From IMG/VR virus record IMGVR_UViG_3300045957_000047, positions 1 to 64,000 of that record: a DNA stretch of 64,000 nucleotides; one strand, 5' to 3'. This document shows, piece after piece, positions 39,407 through 47,723 of the stretch. The position numbers were made by a program, and so were the translations under genes. Numbering within the stretch: the stretch's first letter is position 1; every line of letters begins with the position of its first letter. The notes below the pieces were generated by a model that made no database searches, had not been told where the DNA came from, and worked only from the letters and a program-made list of their open reading frames with translations. The stretch is from a virus.

Positions 39407-41043
39407 CAGCTGTCCCCTTTAATGTTAGCGTAACCTTGGCCATAGTATAAAGCACACATAGGACTGTCTCCGAAAACCTGTAACTGGTAGCACGGCAGTA
39501 ACCTACTTCGGATCTTTACAAATCCCTCTTTGAGCTGTTTACTCTGACTCTCACAACCTTCTTTTAACACCGTGATCCTGTTGCCTGGCTGCACTTCTTT
39601 GTCTACATACTCCACACCCAACGTACTGATCTTGTTCAGCACTGAGTCTCTTTGCTCACCTTGCCTCCAACACATGGTCATGTAAGAATCGGCAGCATCA
39701 AACTGATAGACACCTCCATGGACTACAAAGAAAAGGTCATCACAATGATCAACAAACCAGCAATTGACCTCAAAAGTTAAACTGGTTACATCTGGAGGTA
39801 ACAGACCTGAGTCATCAAATCGATAGTCCCAGACCACAATATCTGAGTAACTGCTGACAAATAACCGGCTACGCCACAGGATCAGTTGACTGACTTGTCC
39901 TAACTGCTGCCAGGTATCATCGTCGAAAGCCGCCGTTGAGATAGTTCGGTAATTACCCTGCCTATCAATAGAGACCAGCCCAGTCTCTGAGGCATACAGT
40001 AGCCCGGATGAGGTGTTGACTACGGCAGTACAGTACTGAGGAGAGGGTATTTCTTTAAGTTCCCGAACAGGTCTTTCACTGCTGTTCTTGCAGTCAATGT
40101 CGTCATCAAGCAGGTATATCCCACCTTTTGTGAATACAAAGACACTGTTGTCACAGACTGCCACATTCTCCACAGACTCTGGGAAATCGTGGTAAGTCTT
40201 CAGGGGGAATCCCCAAGGTTTGTTACGTTCCGAGAAGGCAATAGAGTTCTCCCAGAACACAACCACCGAACCTTTGAAAGTCTCGCCAGCTACACAGGCA
40301 CCCATAGCAGGAGGCAGCAGTTCATCGGTCAGTAATGCATTCTGAGGTTCCTGGCACGGAAGTAGTATGATTTGTCTTTCGCATACGTATCCTCGAAACA
40401 CCAGGAACCATTGCTGCTCTTGTAATAGGGGTGTATACCCTTCCTGTACCTGACCCTGGAAGTCAGTCAGTCCTTGACTGCTGTCCCACAAAGATCGAGA
40501 CTCATAGATGTTCACCTCTGTCACACCCCACTTATCTTCCGGTGGGGGAGGTAAGTACAAAGACACTGAGGTCTTCGGGTCTACACACACGGATGCGGAC
40601 ACACAACTCGCTGGTCCCTCTTCGCAGTCAGTACCATAAGTAATCCGGTACGTTCTCTGCTCTGTGTCAGGTCCGTAGCTGGGTGTGTAGCCAGGGTCTA
40701 CCAGCACCTCAGGAGGCTCAGGTACCGGGTATCCCAGATTCTTCCAGTCACCAGAGGATTCAAGACGCTGAACTCTGCCTTGAGCGTTCGAGCGCAAGAG
40801 ACTCTTTGGCAGCTGAGTTTTAAAGAATCGGGTCTGGCTACTCGCATGGCCGTACCACTGACCTTCAAACTGTGTGAACGATCTCGTACTGTCTGGTAAT
40901 TTGTGCTTCAATACAGGCCGATGCCAGGGCTCAAAACGACCACTGGCTAAATTCATATTGACTGCTTCGGCAGCAAACTCTATGGGCAGATTACACGATT
41001 TTGACCGAGGGACCCTACCACGAGGGCGACGAATGGCTACCAC
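39406..41043 (-). CDS. tail nozzle / stabilisation-like protein, 545 aa
   Basis: Beta-rich protein with blade-like repeats. The stretch NKPWGFPLKTYHDFPESV, followed by NSVFVFTKGGIYLLDDD, resembles the propeller-like region of podovirus nozzle or tail-stabilisation proteins, where a 'W-P---y-l-f---I' strand precedes 'l-V-T-gg-y-l-G'. Preceding segments (TYRITYGTDCEEGPAS, WGVTEVNIYESRS) match the Ig-like insert seen in the same families. Unusually many cysteines. GTG start at 41043 overlaps the upstream gene. Likely forms the distal tail tube through which DNA leaves. Confidence 0.65.
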   Translation of the reverse strand: MVAIRRPRGRVPRSKSCNLPIEFAAEAVNMNLASGRFEPWHRPVLKHKLPDSTRSFTQFEGQWYGHASSQTRFFKTQLPKSLLRSNAQGRVQRLESSGDWKNLGYPVPEPPEVLVDPGYTPSYGPDTEQRTYRITYGTDCEEGPASCVSASVCVDPKTSVSLYLPPPPEDKWGVTEVNIYESRSLWDSSQGLTDFQGQVQEGYTPLLQEQQWFLVFRGYVCERQIILLPCQEPQNALLTDELLPPAMGACVAGETFKGSVVVFWENSIAFSERNKPWGFPLKTYHDFPESVENVAVCDNSVFVFTKGGIYLLDDDIDCKNSSERPVRELKEIPSPQYCTAVVNTSSGLLYASETGLVSIDRQGNYRTISTAAFDDDTWQQLGQVSQLILWRSRLFVSSYSDIVVWDYRFDDSGLLPPDVTSLTFEVNCWFVDHCDDLFFVVHGGVYQFDAADSYMTMCWRQGEQRDSVLNKISTLGVEYVDKEVQPGNRITVLKEGCESQSKQLKEGFVKIRSRLLPCYQLQVFGDSPMCALYYGQGYANIKGDS

Positions 41044-41609
41044 TCGAAAGGCCCTTTATCAGTTTTGATCTCGGAGCTACGAGTCATGGAACGTTCGGTA
41101 ATCTCAACAATGTGACCGTCCCTTACAACGACACTGTCCACTTCATAGCGCCCATCTGGAATATAGCCTTTACCGAGAGTTCTCTGGATGGCTACCCCAT
41201 CAGTAAATTCGATCAAACAATTGCCTGATTTAAGGGTACCAGTGAACGTCTGCGTAGGACAGGTCTCTTCCTCTGGATCTACAGGCTTATCTGAGCTGCA
41301 TGATTGGATCGCTTTCTTAGTCCAGCCCCACCGGATATCAGTACCACAGACCCAGTGAGTGGGGATCGTGTTCTCAATCCCTCTTTCAAGAAGCAGGTAG
41401 CCCCCTTTTTGATAGACTTTGACCACCTCAAAGCAAGTACCGTCAGTCAAGGTCAGATACGTGTACCCGGTGTCAGACAGCAGGTGACACAGTTTAGTGC
41501 CTACCTGATGGGGAATAGCGAGCTGACAACTGTCTATTGCCAAGTCTTCGGTCAGAAAAGAACACCAACCGTAGAGGGGGGTGTACTCAGTTGCATGGGC
41601 CATGGTCAT
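41037..41609 (-). CDS. hypothetical tail/neck protein, 190 aa
   Basis: Beta-rich protein with about ten cysteines and no known motif. ATG ACC ATG start at 41609 overlaps the upstream gene by 23 bp. The sequence alternates strands and turns (YTYLTLTDGTCFEVVKVYQ) as in small tail or neck proteins. It sits between the adaptor-like genes and the nozzle-like gene, so a tail-accessory role is likely. Confidence 0.7.
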   Translation of the reverse strand: MTMAHATEYTPLYGWCSFLTEDLAIDSCQLAIPHQVGTKLCHLLSDTGYTYLTLTDGTCFEVVKVYQKGGYLLLERGIENTIPTHWVCGTDIRWGWTKKAIQSCSSDKPVDPEEETCPTQTFTGTLKSGNCLIEFTDGVAIQRTLGKGYIPDGRYEVDSVVVRDGHIVEITERSMTRSSEIKTDKGPFEW

Positions 41610-41934
41610 AGGAGTCCTGTTTCACTGTTGCTTGAGCGATGATACATGGCTGACTGTCTAGCATCACCTCATGCCGACACAGCTCATTGCATTGCTCGTC
41701 GGTGAGCACCACTTCATAGCGGCCAGGACCACACTCGGCTATCTCAGGAGGCAACAATACTGTCAGATGTAGCGAATTACGCGCTGTCTGAGATAGGCCA
41801 CACAGTCGCTCTTCACAATTGAGTTGATGCCAGTCAGATCGGACTTCTACGCTGGGATGGATAGGATGACAGAACTCCAGAGTCAGCCTGGCAGGTAGTT
41901 CCGTGATGACGGTATGGCAAGTCTCCAATCTCAA
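41587..41934 (-). CDS. hypothetical tail/neck protein, 115 aa
   Basis: Small beta-rich protein with spaced cysteines (CHTVIT, CEERLCGL, ECGPGRYEVVLTDEQCNELC). Ig-like or jelly-roll outline. No family recognised. Coupled to the upstream gene by ATGA overlap and to the downstream gene by a 23-bp overlap. Confidence 0.7.
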   Translation of the reverse strand: MRLETCHTVITELPARLTLEFCHPIHPSVEVRSDWHQLNCEERLCGLSQTARNSLHLTVLLPPEIAECGPGRYEVVLTDEQCNELCRHEVMLDSQPCIIAQATVKQDSYDHGPCN

Positions 41935-42578
41935 AATAGACTCCCGGTACAGCGCCCTTTCTTTCTGCCTAACAGAAGCTCAGGCTCTATTCGGTTGTCT
42001 TTGGGATCTACATCAAAGCCATTGCCTATCAGTACCTTGGCAGAAGCCATGCCTCCTTGGAACTGGTTTTCATAGAACTCACCCAATTGTAAGTTGGTCC
42101 AAGGTTTGCCTCCCATCAATAGAAGTTGCGCCATGACGCCATGCCGGAATTCTGTCTCAAACCGTTCCACCAATTCACAGGGATACTCACAAGCCTCAGA
42201 AGTCATTCGCAAAGTGACCTCAACTTCCAAGCTATCTTCATTACACGGGTAATACCCATGCAGTCGAATCGTGTGTAACCCCTCTACTTCATACCCTTGA
42301 GGGCAAGGGTGGCATTTATCCTTGACCTGTTGAAGGCAACACTGGTTGTACCTGACGTTGTGAACATACTGAGTGGTAAAACCTTTTGGCATGAATCGCT
42401 TAAAGGGATAGTGGTGGACTTTCTCTTGAGTCGGTATGGATATCCAGACCCGGTAAGGCTGGGCGCAGCTGAACTCTTGCACCACGCGGGTCAAAGCTCG
42501 TCGAATCAATATCGTGGGAATATTGTCATACTCTGCAGCGATATCGGTAATGATCCACGTTGCATCACACAGTCTCAA
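41931..42578 (-). CDS. neck/tail protein, 215 aa
   Basis: TTG start coupled to the previous gene (TTGA overlap). The C-terminal half carries FETEFRHGVMAQLLLMGGKPW then LGEFYENQFQGGMASAK (split here). That pattern, 'f--al--ga---L--m--kpW-n--la--y---F--g---a', is shared by a family of podovirus neck proteins annotated as virion structural. The N-terminal part has a cysteine-rich insert. Probably a gatekeeper or adaptor-associated protein that joins portal and tail. Confidence 0.7.
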   Translation of the reverse strand: MRLCDATWIITDIAAEYDNIPTILIRRALTRVVQEFSCAQPYRVWISIPTQEKVHHYPFKRFMPKGFTTQYVHNVRYNQCCLQQVKDKCHPCPQGYEVEGLHTIRLHGYYPCNEDSLEVEVTLRMTSEACEYPCELVERFETEFRHGVMAQLLLMGGKPWTNLQLGEFYENQFQGGMASAKVLIGNGFDVDPKDNRIEPELLLGRKKGRCTGSLF

Positions 42579-43246
42579 GAGGTCTGCTCCTGTCGTCGGG
42601 CAACAGGGGCCAAGTCAAAGAAGGAAGATCGGTGTCGGTCAGCTGTTGTTTGAGTGACCCCATTCACGGTGTCCATACTCTGAGCCTGGTACATCACATA
42701 TTCGATGACTGTGTTCACCCACTTCAGAACTTCGCAGTCCAGCTCTTTGGTAGGGTCATCAAAGAAACGTTTCATGTTGGAGCAGTTGATCATGAGATGG
42801 ACCTCTTTGCCTACATTGACCAAAGGTGTCAGTAGTAACCGTTGGGAATCCCCTGGCAGCATGGCGTAGTGGTATAGACCCGAACCACTACAGTCATTAA
42901 TCAACGAGTTGTACAAGAAGCTTGCTTTGAGCGAAGCATAATCTGATTCAAAGACGGGCAGTGGCTTACCGTCAACAGAGACACTGAGAACTTCTAATAG
43001 CCTCTCACACTCTGGGGGTAAGGTGTAAGCCATACCATCCCAAGTTAAAGACACCTCGGTCACATGGCCAAACAGACTAGGTCGTCTGCCCTGTAGCCAC
43101 TTAAAGGTATCGAATAGTCGAGCAGTAATCCATTTCAGAGGGTACTGGGAATAAGGATCTAACGGATCGTCATCCCCCAACTGGAATGCAATACGTTCAG
43201 CAATCCCTTGGATGCTGTTGGCATACTCGTGCTCTTCGATACCCAT
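42575..43246 (-). CDS. head-tail adaptor-like protein, 223 aa
   Basis: N-terminal helical part (IAERIAFQLGDDDP, then LKWITARLFDTFKWLQGRRP) followed by a beta-sandwich with WDGMAYTLPPECERLLEVLSV and a C-terminal helical part that lines up with 'tail tubular A-like/adaptor' proteins of marine podoviruses. In that family the protein forms the ring below the portal. ATG 43246. Partner genes: portal at 58294 and neck protein at 41931. Confidence 0.65.
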   Translation of the reverse strand: MGIEEHEYANSIQGIAERIAFQLGDDDPLDPYSQYPLKWITARLFDTFKWLQGRRPSLFGHVTEVSLTWDGMAYTLPPECERLLEVLSVSVDGKPLPVFESDYASLKASFLYNSLINDCSGSGLYHYAMLPGDSQRLLLTPLVNVGKEVHLMINCSNMKRFFDDPTKELDCEVLKWVNTVIEYVMYQAQSMDTVNGVTQTTADRHRSSFFDLAPVARRQEQTS

Positions 43247-43293
43247 TAACCATTACTCAGAAGCCAGGAGGTCTAGCGATTGCCCTAACCAAA

Positions 43294-43884
43294 TTATTCT
43301 CCTACTACCAAGTCATCAGGACTGGTACGAGCACCTTGAAGCTCCAGAACCTGTGCTCGAAGGGCAAGAAGCTCAGTTTTGTATTCATCAAGCTGTGCCT
43401 GGTACTGGCCAGGTACCTCTCCTTCAAGATCGGGATTACGTGGATTGTCTCCAGCCCCTCCTACCCCATCAAAGTTATGAGGTCCCCCAGAGTGAGTATC
43501 TCGGGCATAAGCGGGTGGCTTGTAATCGAACGGTGGAGGCTGAGCTGCTGGATGATCATCAAACAGAGCACGTTTCTCCCCTTGACTGTTGCCAATAAAG
43601 TACTCAGGAGGCACAGGCGCATCAGGAGCATGTTGCCATATAGGCATGTTGTCCTTGTCCAGAGCCACACACACTTCTCGGACAATGCCTTCTGGAATGT
43701 ACCAAGAAGTAAACAAAAACTCTGGCAGCACTACCTTTACGCCATCCTCTTCCGTCTGAGTGTATCGAAAACGACCGACCCAATACTCCGTCAGTTGCTC
43801 TCGAATACGGCTTTTCTCTATGGCAGTGAGTTTCTTACCTCGCTGTCGGGCTTCAATCTTTTCGTTAAAGGCACTCATAGTCAA
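43294..43884 (-). CDS. hypothetical virion-region protein, 196 aa
   Basis: Helical basic N-terminus (KIEARQRGKKLTAIEKSRI), a short beta part with WYIPEGIV, then a long proline/aspartate-rich, probably disordered stretch and a final coiled coil (YKTELLALRAQVLELQGA). No family recognised. Lies between the capsid and adaptor genes; could be a capsid-associated or assembly protein. Two starts (43884 or 43878) are possible. Confidence 0.7.
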   Translation of the reverse strand: MTMSAFNEKIEARQRGKKLTAIEKSRIREQLTEYWVGRFRYTQTEEDGVKVVLPEFLFTSWYIPEGIVREVCVALDKDNMPIWQHAPDAPVPPEYFIGNSQGEKRALFDDHPAAQPPPFDYKPPAYARDTHSGGPHNFDGVGGAGDNPRNPDLEGEVPGQYQAQLDEYKTELLALRAQVLELQGARTSPDDLVVGE

Positions 43885-43901
43885 TCTCCCCGAATGTTAA
43901 A

Positions 43902-44648
43902 TTACTTGCCTGTCTTGACAGTCATGGTATTGACTGTAGCCGTCAGCACAAAATTATCCAATCGACCTGAAGCCGGGCGACAATCTTCCGCAGGGATATC
44001 ATCAGGCATGGCTTCAATCTCAAACAGGATAACATCATAGCCATCACACAGGCTACTGAACTGAAGATCGGGGTCAATGTCTTTGATGTCTACACACTGC
44101 ATCTTCTCAGTAGTTTGGCCAAAGTCAATACTGCCCGTCAGATCTGTGTTGGCTGCCATCAATTTGAACTTACCCATAACCCCAGGAGTCGGTTTGGTTA
44201 CTGACCAGACGAAGTCAGTAAACTTCTCTTTGGCTGGCACCAAGTGCGTGGCAATACAGTCGCCCACCTTTAACTTGGGTCGCATCGTCTTGCAGTAGTA
44301 GTAATTCAGTCCTACTTGGTTTGGGTGACCCTGGATGTCTTCAATGAACACCGGACAGTTCTTGTCTTCAGGAAGGCAAGATCGAGGGCGCTCGGTCAGA
44401 CATAGAGGTCGACAGTACACAATGTCCTTTGGATCTCTAAAGTCCAAGATACGTTCATTGGCAAAAACGCCGTGTCCTCGGTGTCCTGTAGTAGGACCGT
44501 TCCAAGGCACTCCTTCTTCCACATTGTAACCATATGATTCCGCAGCTGATGGTGGGATCATGGGGTGGGAAGGCCACTGACATAGGCCTTGGTCATCGTT
44601 GACTACTGGCATGCCGCCCAACTGCAACCAGTAAATAGTTCCGCTCAT
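43902..44648 (-). CDS. capsid-associated protein, possible decoration protein, 248 aa
   Basis: Beta-rich, cysteine-rich protein (at least ten Cys) directly after the major capsid gene. Starts MSGTIYWLQLGGMP; contains a central segment with LNYYYCKTMRPKLKVGDCIATH that resembles the beta-tulip folds of decoration proteins in outline only. The C-terminus TATVNTMTVKTGK is strand-like. Immediate position after the capsid gene with its own ribosome-binding site suggests high expression and a head-decoration or head-fibre role. Confidence 0.65.
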   Translation of the reverse strand: MSGTIYWLQLGGMPVVNDDQGLCQWPSHPMIPPSAAESYGYNVEEGVPWNGPTTGHRGHGVFANERILDFRDPKDIVYCRPLCLTERPRSCLPEDKNCPVFIEDIQGHPNQVGLNYYYCKTMRPKLKVGDCIATHLVPAKEKFTDFVWSVTKPTPGVMGKFKLMAANTDLTGSIDFGQTTEKMQCVDIKDIDPDLQFSSLCDGYDVILFEIEAMPDDIPAEDCRPASGRLDNFVLTATVNTMTVKTGK

Positions 44649-44669
44649 TTTGTGTTCCTCTGTTACTGG

Positions 44670-45686
44670 TTATTTAAGGGAAGTGCTTACGAAAGTCACC
44701 CAAGCCAAACCGAGACCTTGACGAGTAATGACCGACTGTCCATAAACAAAAAGACCTTGCATAAAAGACGCGAAATAATCTGGATGATCATTAACTTCCC
44801 GACTTTTATCCAGCGTCACTACAGCTCCAGTAGCGTCTTTGCGACCAAAGATAATGGGGTAGACAATCTCACCAGTAGGCAACTCGTGAGCAAATTCATC
44901 AAGCATTGAACTGGTCCACATATCGAAGTTGCCTAGATCCAATCGAATACTGCCGTCTTCCAAAGCAGAACGCTCCACTGCCGGGCAACATCCTTTTGCT
45001 TGTGATTCTTGCCACACTTCCCAATAACAATCAGGAACCAACATGAATGGATCAGTTCCTGGGTTATTGCTGGTTTGCCCCCGACGTTGAGCCACTACAG
45101 ACGCTGAAGTCAGAACACCATGAGCATGCTGATTGAATTTGGCTATACGGTCACAATCAATACGCAGAGGATCATCACACTCCCCCAGGCAGTATTTCTT
45201 TTTCTTGTGTCCTGCACAGTTACCTCGATTCTTGGGGTGTGCTCCCAAAATCATTTCACGGATAGTAGCAGCTGTCAGTATATCGGCTTTCTGACGCATG
45301 AGATCTGCCATGACCTCATTGAAGATATCTCGACTGTCACACATCATCTGCATGTCAACATCGTCAATCTTCATGTTGTAATACTTAGCATGCCCGATGG
45401 TGACTTCGTTCTTGGACCATTCTGGAAAATCATTCTCCAGCCGCATGTTGATGTAGTAATCTCGGATGACTCCGTGCGGCTGGGTACGCCATTCAATAGT
45501 CTGACCACACCGGCGTAGAGGTTCTAACGTCTGATTTGTCGCCAGCTGAGAGATATCCGTGATGTTGTAAAACTCATCCTCAAACTGTTCCCGGAACAGT
45601 TTTTCCATCGGATATTGGTTATGACCCGCCGCCGTAGGGACACCCCGAGGCTTTGAGTCGTAGTTTAAATCATTTCGTCCTGCCAT
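44670..45686 (-). CDS. major capsid protein, HK97-like, 338 aa
   Basis: Length, position after the scaffold gene and the strand pattern fit a podovirus capsid protein: N-terminal arm (PMEKLFREQFEDEFY), GQTIEWRTQPHGVIRDY at the start of the P-domain, a long helix (DIFNEVMADLMRQKADIL), and a C-terminal strand region (FASFMQGLFVYGQSVI). An insertion around residues 150-180 carries five cysteines (NCAGHKKKKYCLGEC and others), unusual for a cytoplasmically assembled capsid, perhaps a metal site. The ribosome-binding site ends the scaffold gene spacer. Confidence 0.85.
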   Translation of the reverse strand: MAGRNDLNYDSKPRGVPTAAGHNQYPMEKLFREQFEDEFYNITDISQLATNQTLEPLRRCGQTIEWRTQPHGVIRDYYINMRLENDFPEWSKNEVTIGHAKYYNMKIDDVDMQMMCDSRDIFNEVMADLMRQKADILTAATIREMILGAHPKNRGNCAGHKKKKYCLGECDDPLRIDCDRIAKFNQHAHGVLTSASVVAQRRGQTSNNPGTDPFMLVPDCYWEVWQESQAKGCCPAVERSALEDGSIRLDLGNFDMWTSSMLDEFAHELPTGEIVYPIIFGRKDATGAVVTLDKSREVNDHPDYFASFMQGLFVYGQSVITRQGLGLAWVTFVSTSLK

Positions 45687-45707
45687 CAGGGTAAAATCCT
45701 ATGGTGG

Positions 45708-46745
45708 TTATGCGCCCGCTTGGGCTTGTAGAAGGTTGATCTTGGTTTGAATTTCCGCTTGATACTTACGGTACTCAGGTCGAGTCATCGTCTGACCGTT
45801 AGCCTTTTTTGGGAAGTATCCTTGATTAGCGTTGGACATATTCTCACGGTACTTCTCTGTCCAGGCACGAGCCTCTGCCAACTTGGATTGTGCCTCTGAA
45901 CTAAGATCTTGTGCTTGAGGCATACTGCCGGTTGGCACAACAGAGGTATCCGACTGAGACTGCTGGCCTAAATCAGTGTGCTGGTCACGAAAGTCTTGGA
46001 GCATACCAATAGCTGACTGAAAGTCTGCTGGTGTTTTTCCTTTAACGTGTGCTGTCAACTGGTCTCCCCAAGCAATCGTACTGCCAGGATAGAGAGGCTG
46101 ATTGTACCGCTGTTTAAATGCAGGCATATCCACCAGTTTAGCCATAGAGCCTAAGCCCATCTGGGACATCCGATTTAGAAGCTCAGTATCGAAACTGGCA
46201 CGCTGTTGCTGTTGCTGGGATTCCAGGATTGCTTGGGTTTGCTGGAGCTGTTGCTGAAGAGGGCCTGTAGCTTCTTGCTGCCACTTTACCTTCTCTTGCT
46301 CCAGACGCTCTTGGAACATACGCTCCATATCACTCTGAGTTTTAGCAACGGCTTTATTGATAATAGGCAGTACGTCACCATGCTGCTCGATCTCATCATC
46401 TGTGAAGGCAAACTGAGTATCTACCTGTGCTTGACGTTGTGCCTGAGCCTGTGCCTGTTGCATGGCATCAAGTTGTCCAGACAGATGAGAAAAGTTATTC
46501 TGAACTTGATTCAACTGATTAGTAGTCTGACCCAGCTGGGCTTGAAGAGCAGCATTCTGTTGCTCCATTTTCTGTAGTTGATAATTTTCTTCAACACTAC
46601 GTTCCCGGATATCCTGCTCTTGAAAATCAGACAAAATGTCCGTAGGTGGTTGTGTGCCGTCATCCAAGTATTTCTGCTCTTGTGCAGTCAAACCCAGATT
46701 TCGAACATTAACAGGTGGAATGGATGGATCTGTAAGAACGCTCAT
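45708..46745 (-). CDS. scaffolding protein, 345 aa
   Basis: Almost entirely Gln/Glu/Ala-rich coiled coil (LQKMEQQNAALQAQLGQT and similar), acidic N-terminus, and a basic C-terminal part (MTRPEYRKYQAEIQTK) as in T7-like and P22-like scaffolds, where the C-terminal helix-turn-helix binds the capsid protein. It is directly upstream of the capsid gene. Expected to direct procapsid assembly and then leave. ATG 46745 follows cggggagattg. Confidence 0.85.
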   Translation of the reverse strand: MSVLTDPSIPPVNVRNLGLTAQEQKYLDDGTQPPTDILSDFQEQDIRERSVEENYQLQKMEQQNAALQAQLGQTTNQLNQVQNNFSHLSGQLDAMQQAQAQAQRQAQVDTQFAFTDDEIEQHGDVLPIINKAVAKTQSDMERMFQERLEQEKVKWQQEATGPLQQQLQQTQAILESQQQQQRASFDTELLNRMSQMGLGSMAKLVDMPAFKQRYNQPLYPGSTIAWGDQLTAHVKGKTPADFQSAIGMLQDFRDQHTDLGQQSQSDTSVVPTGSMPQAQDLSSEAQSKLAEARAWTEKYRENMSNANQGYFPKKANGQTMTRPEYRKYQAEIQTKINLLQAQAGA

Positions 46746-46770
46746 GATATTTCAATCTCCCCGATTGTAT

Positions 46771-46932
46771 TTAGCGAACGCGATTCTGACGGCATTTGGC
46801 ACAGCCTCGATTACCATTGTTCGAAAGAACACGACGTTGAGTAGGCTGCCGAACAGGAGGCTTGGTTTTACTGTGATCAACAACACGAGAAACACCTGAG
46901 ATCACAGTGTGGTTTGGATTTTCTGTTGTCAT
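46771..46932 (-). CDS. small basic protein, 53 aa
   Basis: Complete small frame between the haloperoxidase-like and scaffold genes, read from ATG 46932 to TAA 46771. Basic, with a CAKC pair near its end (RGCAKCRQNRVR), so it may bind metal or nucleic acid. A promoter-like sequence with TTGACA lies 10-40 bp upstream. First gene of the capsid transcript; could be an assembly factor or a minor capsid protein. Confidence 0.65.
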   Translation of the reverse strand: MTTENPNHTVISGVSRVVDHSKTKPPVRQPTQRRVLSNNGNRGCAKCRQNRVR

Positions 46933-46942
46933 AATAAGACCT

Positions 46943-46971
46943 TAGATACGTGAAACTGGTTACATTGTCAA
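46943..46971 (-). promoter_or_regulatory. putative promoter for the capsid genes
   Basis: On the minus strand, TTGACA (46971-46966), a 17-bp spacer and TATCTA (46948-46943, three of six matches). It begins at the stop codon of the haloperoxidase-like gene and precedes the small basic gene, scaffold and capsid genes, which are needed in large amounts. Confidence 0.45.
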
Positions 46972-46972
46972 G

Positions 46973-47722
46973 TCAGAATATTCTTCCGACTTTAAATCCC
47001 AACACATTATCTTCATGAAAATGTACCCCCAAAAAGGTACGGCCTTGTGCAAAACACCAGCATGCATGTAGCACTTCCTGGTACAAATCAGGACTCAGGT
47101 CGAAGTGATCTTTGACAACATTGGCAGTCACTCCAGATACTGCTCCATGGCCAGCACCATAAGACCAGTGCCCCGGTGCCGGGTACCCATTCACGGTAAA
47201 GATAGTGCCGTGAACTTGGAAGAAATCTTCAGGCCTGGGCTGTTTCCAATAATACTTGATATCAAACATCCGATCCAAAGCTTCAGGCCATCGTCTATTC
47301 AGGTCTCCCATAAAGGCAGCCATCGAGCCATCTTTATCGCAAAACTGAATCGTTCCCGGTTTGTCTACCTTGTAAGGGACATTCAAGCGGCGCAGCTCAT
47401 CGTGTAAGAACTCCCCTAGATGCCAGGGTTTGTCCATGCTTACAGCCTGAGCCAAGGCAACAGGTCTTGGGTTTTTATTGGTACCCAACCGAAGCTTCTG
47501 GGCCAACAGTCGAGGTACTTGACCTTCAAGCTCAGACGGGTTTTGTTTGCTCAGAAAATCACCCGACCACTCACCTGCCTGAGTACGGGCAACAGTCTGC
47601 TCTACTTCTCGCAACGAATCTGCGAACTCAGGAGTCCCCGGAATTAGAGGTGCTGGCGTATTCCAACGCTTGCCTTCCCTTGGAGAGACAACATCACGAG
47701 GTGTTTGAATAAAAGCTTCCAT
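46973..47722 (-). CDS. PAP2 / vanadium-haloperoxidase-like enzyme, 249 aa
   Basis: The three PAP2-superfamily motifs are all visible with exact spacing. K156-x6-R163-P164 (KYYWKQPRP) binds phosphate or vanadate. YGAGH (H192) stands for the PSGH motif, with Ala in place of Ser. R228-x5-H234-x3-D238 (GRTFLGVHFHED) carries the covalent-ligand His. The superfamily includes acid phosphatases, lipid phosphatases and vanadium haloperoxidases. The protein has no TM segments, which argues against a lipid phosphatase and for a soluble phosphatase or haloperoxidase. It sits in the fibre/enzyme cluster of the virion operon, next to the matrixin. ATG 47722, 1 bp after the upstream stop. Confidence 0.85.
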   Translation of the reverse strand: MEAFIQTPRDVVSPREGKRWNTPAPLIPGTPEFADSLREVEQTVARTQAGEWSGDFLSKQNPSELEGQVPRLLAQKLRLGTNKNPRPVALAQAVSMDKPWHLGEFLHDELRRLNVPYKVDKPGTIQFCDKDGSMAAFMGDLNRRWPEALDRMFDIKYYWKQPRPEDFFQVHGTIFTVNGYPAPGHWSYGAGHGAVSGVTANVVKDHFDLSPDLYQEVLHACWCFAQGRTFLGVHFHEDNVLGFKVGRIF

Positions 47723-47723
47723 A

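Noticed and set aside
43186-44040. 284-codon plus-strand frame
   Set aside because: Lies antisense to three co-oriented, well-supported minus-strand genes, and has no ribosome-binding site or operon context.
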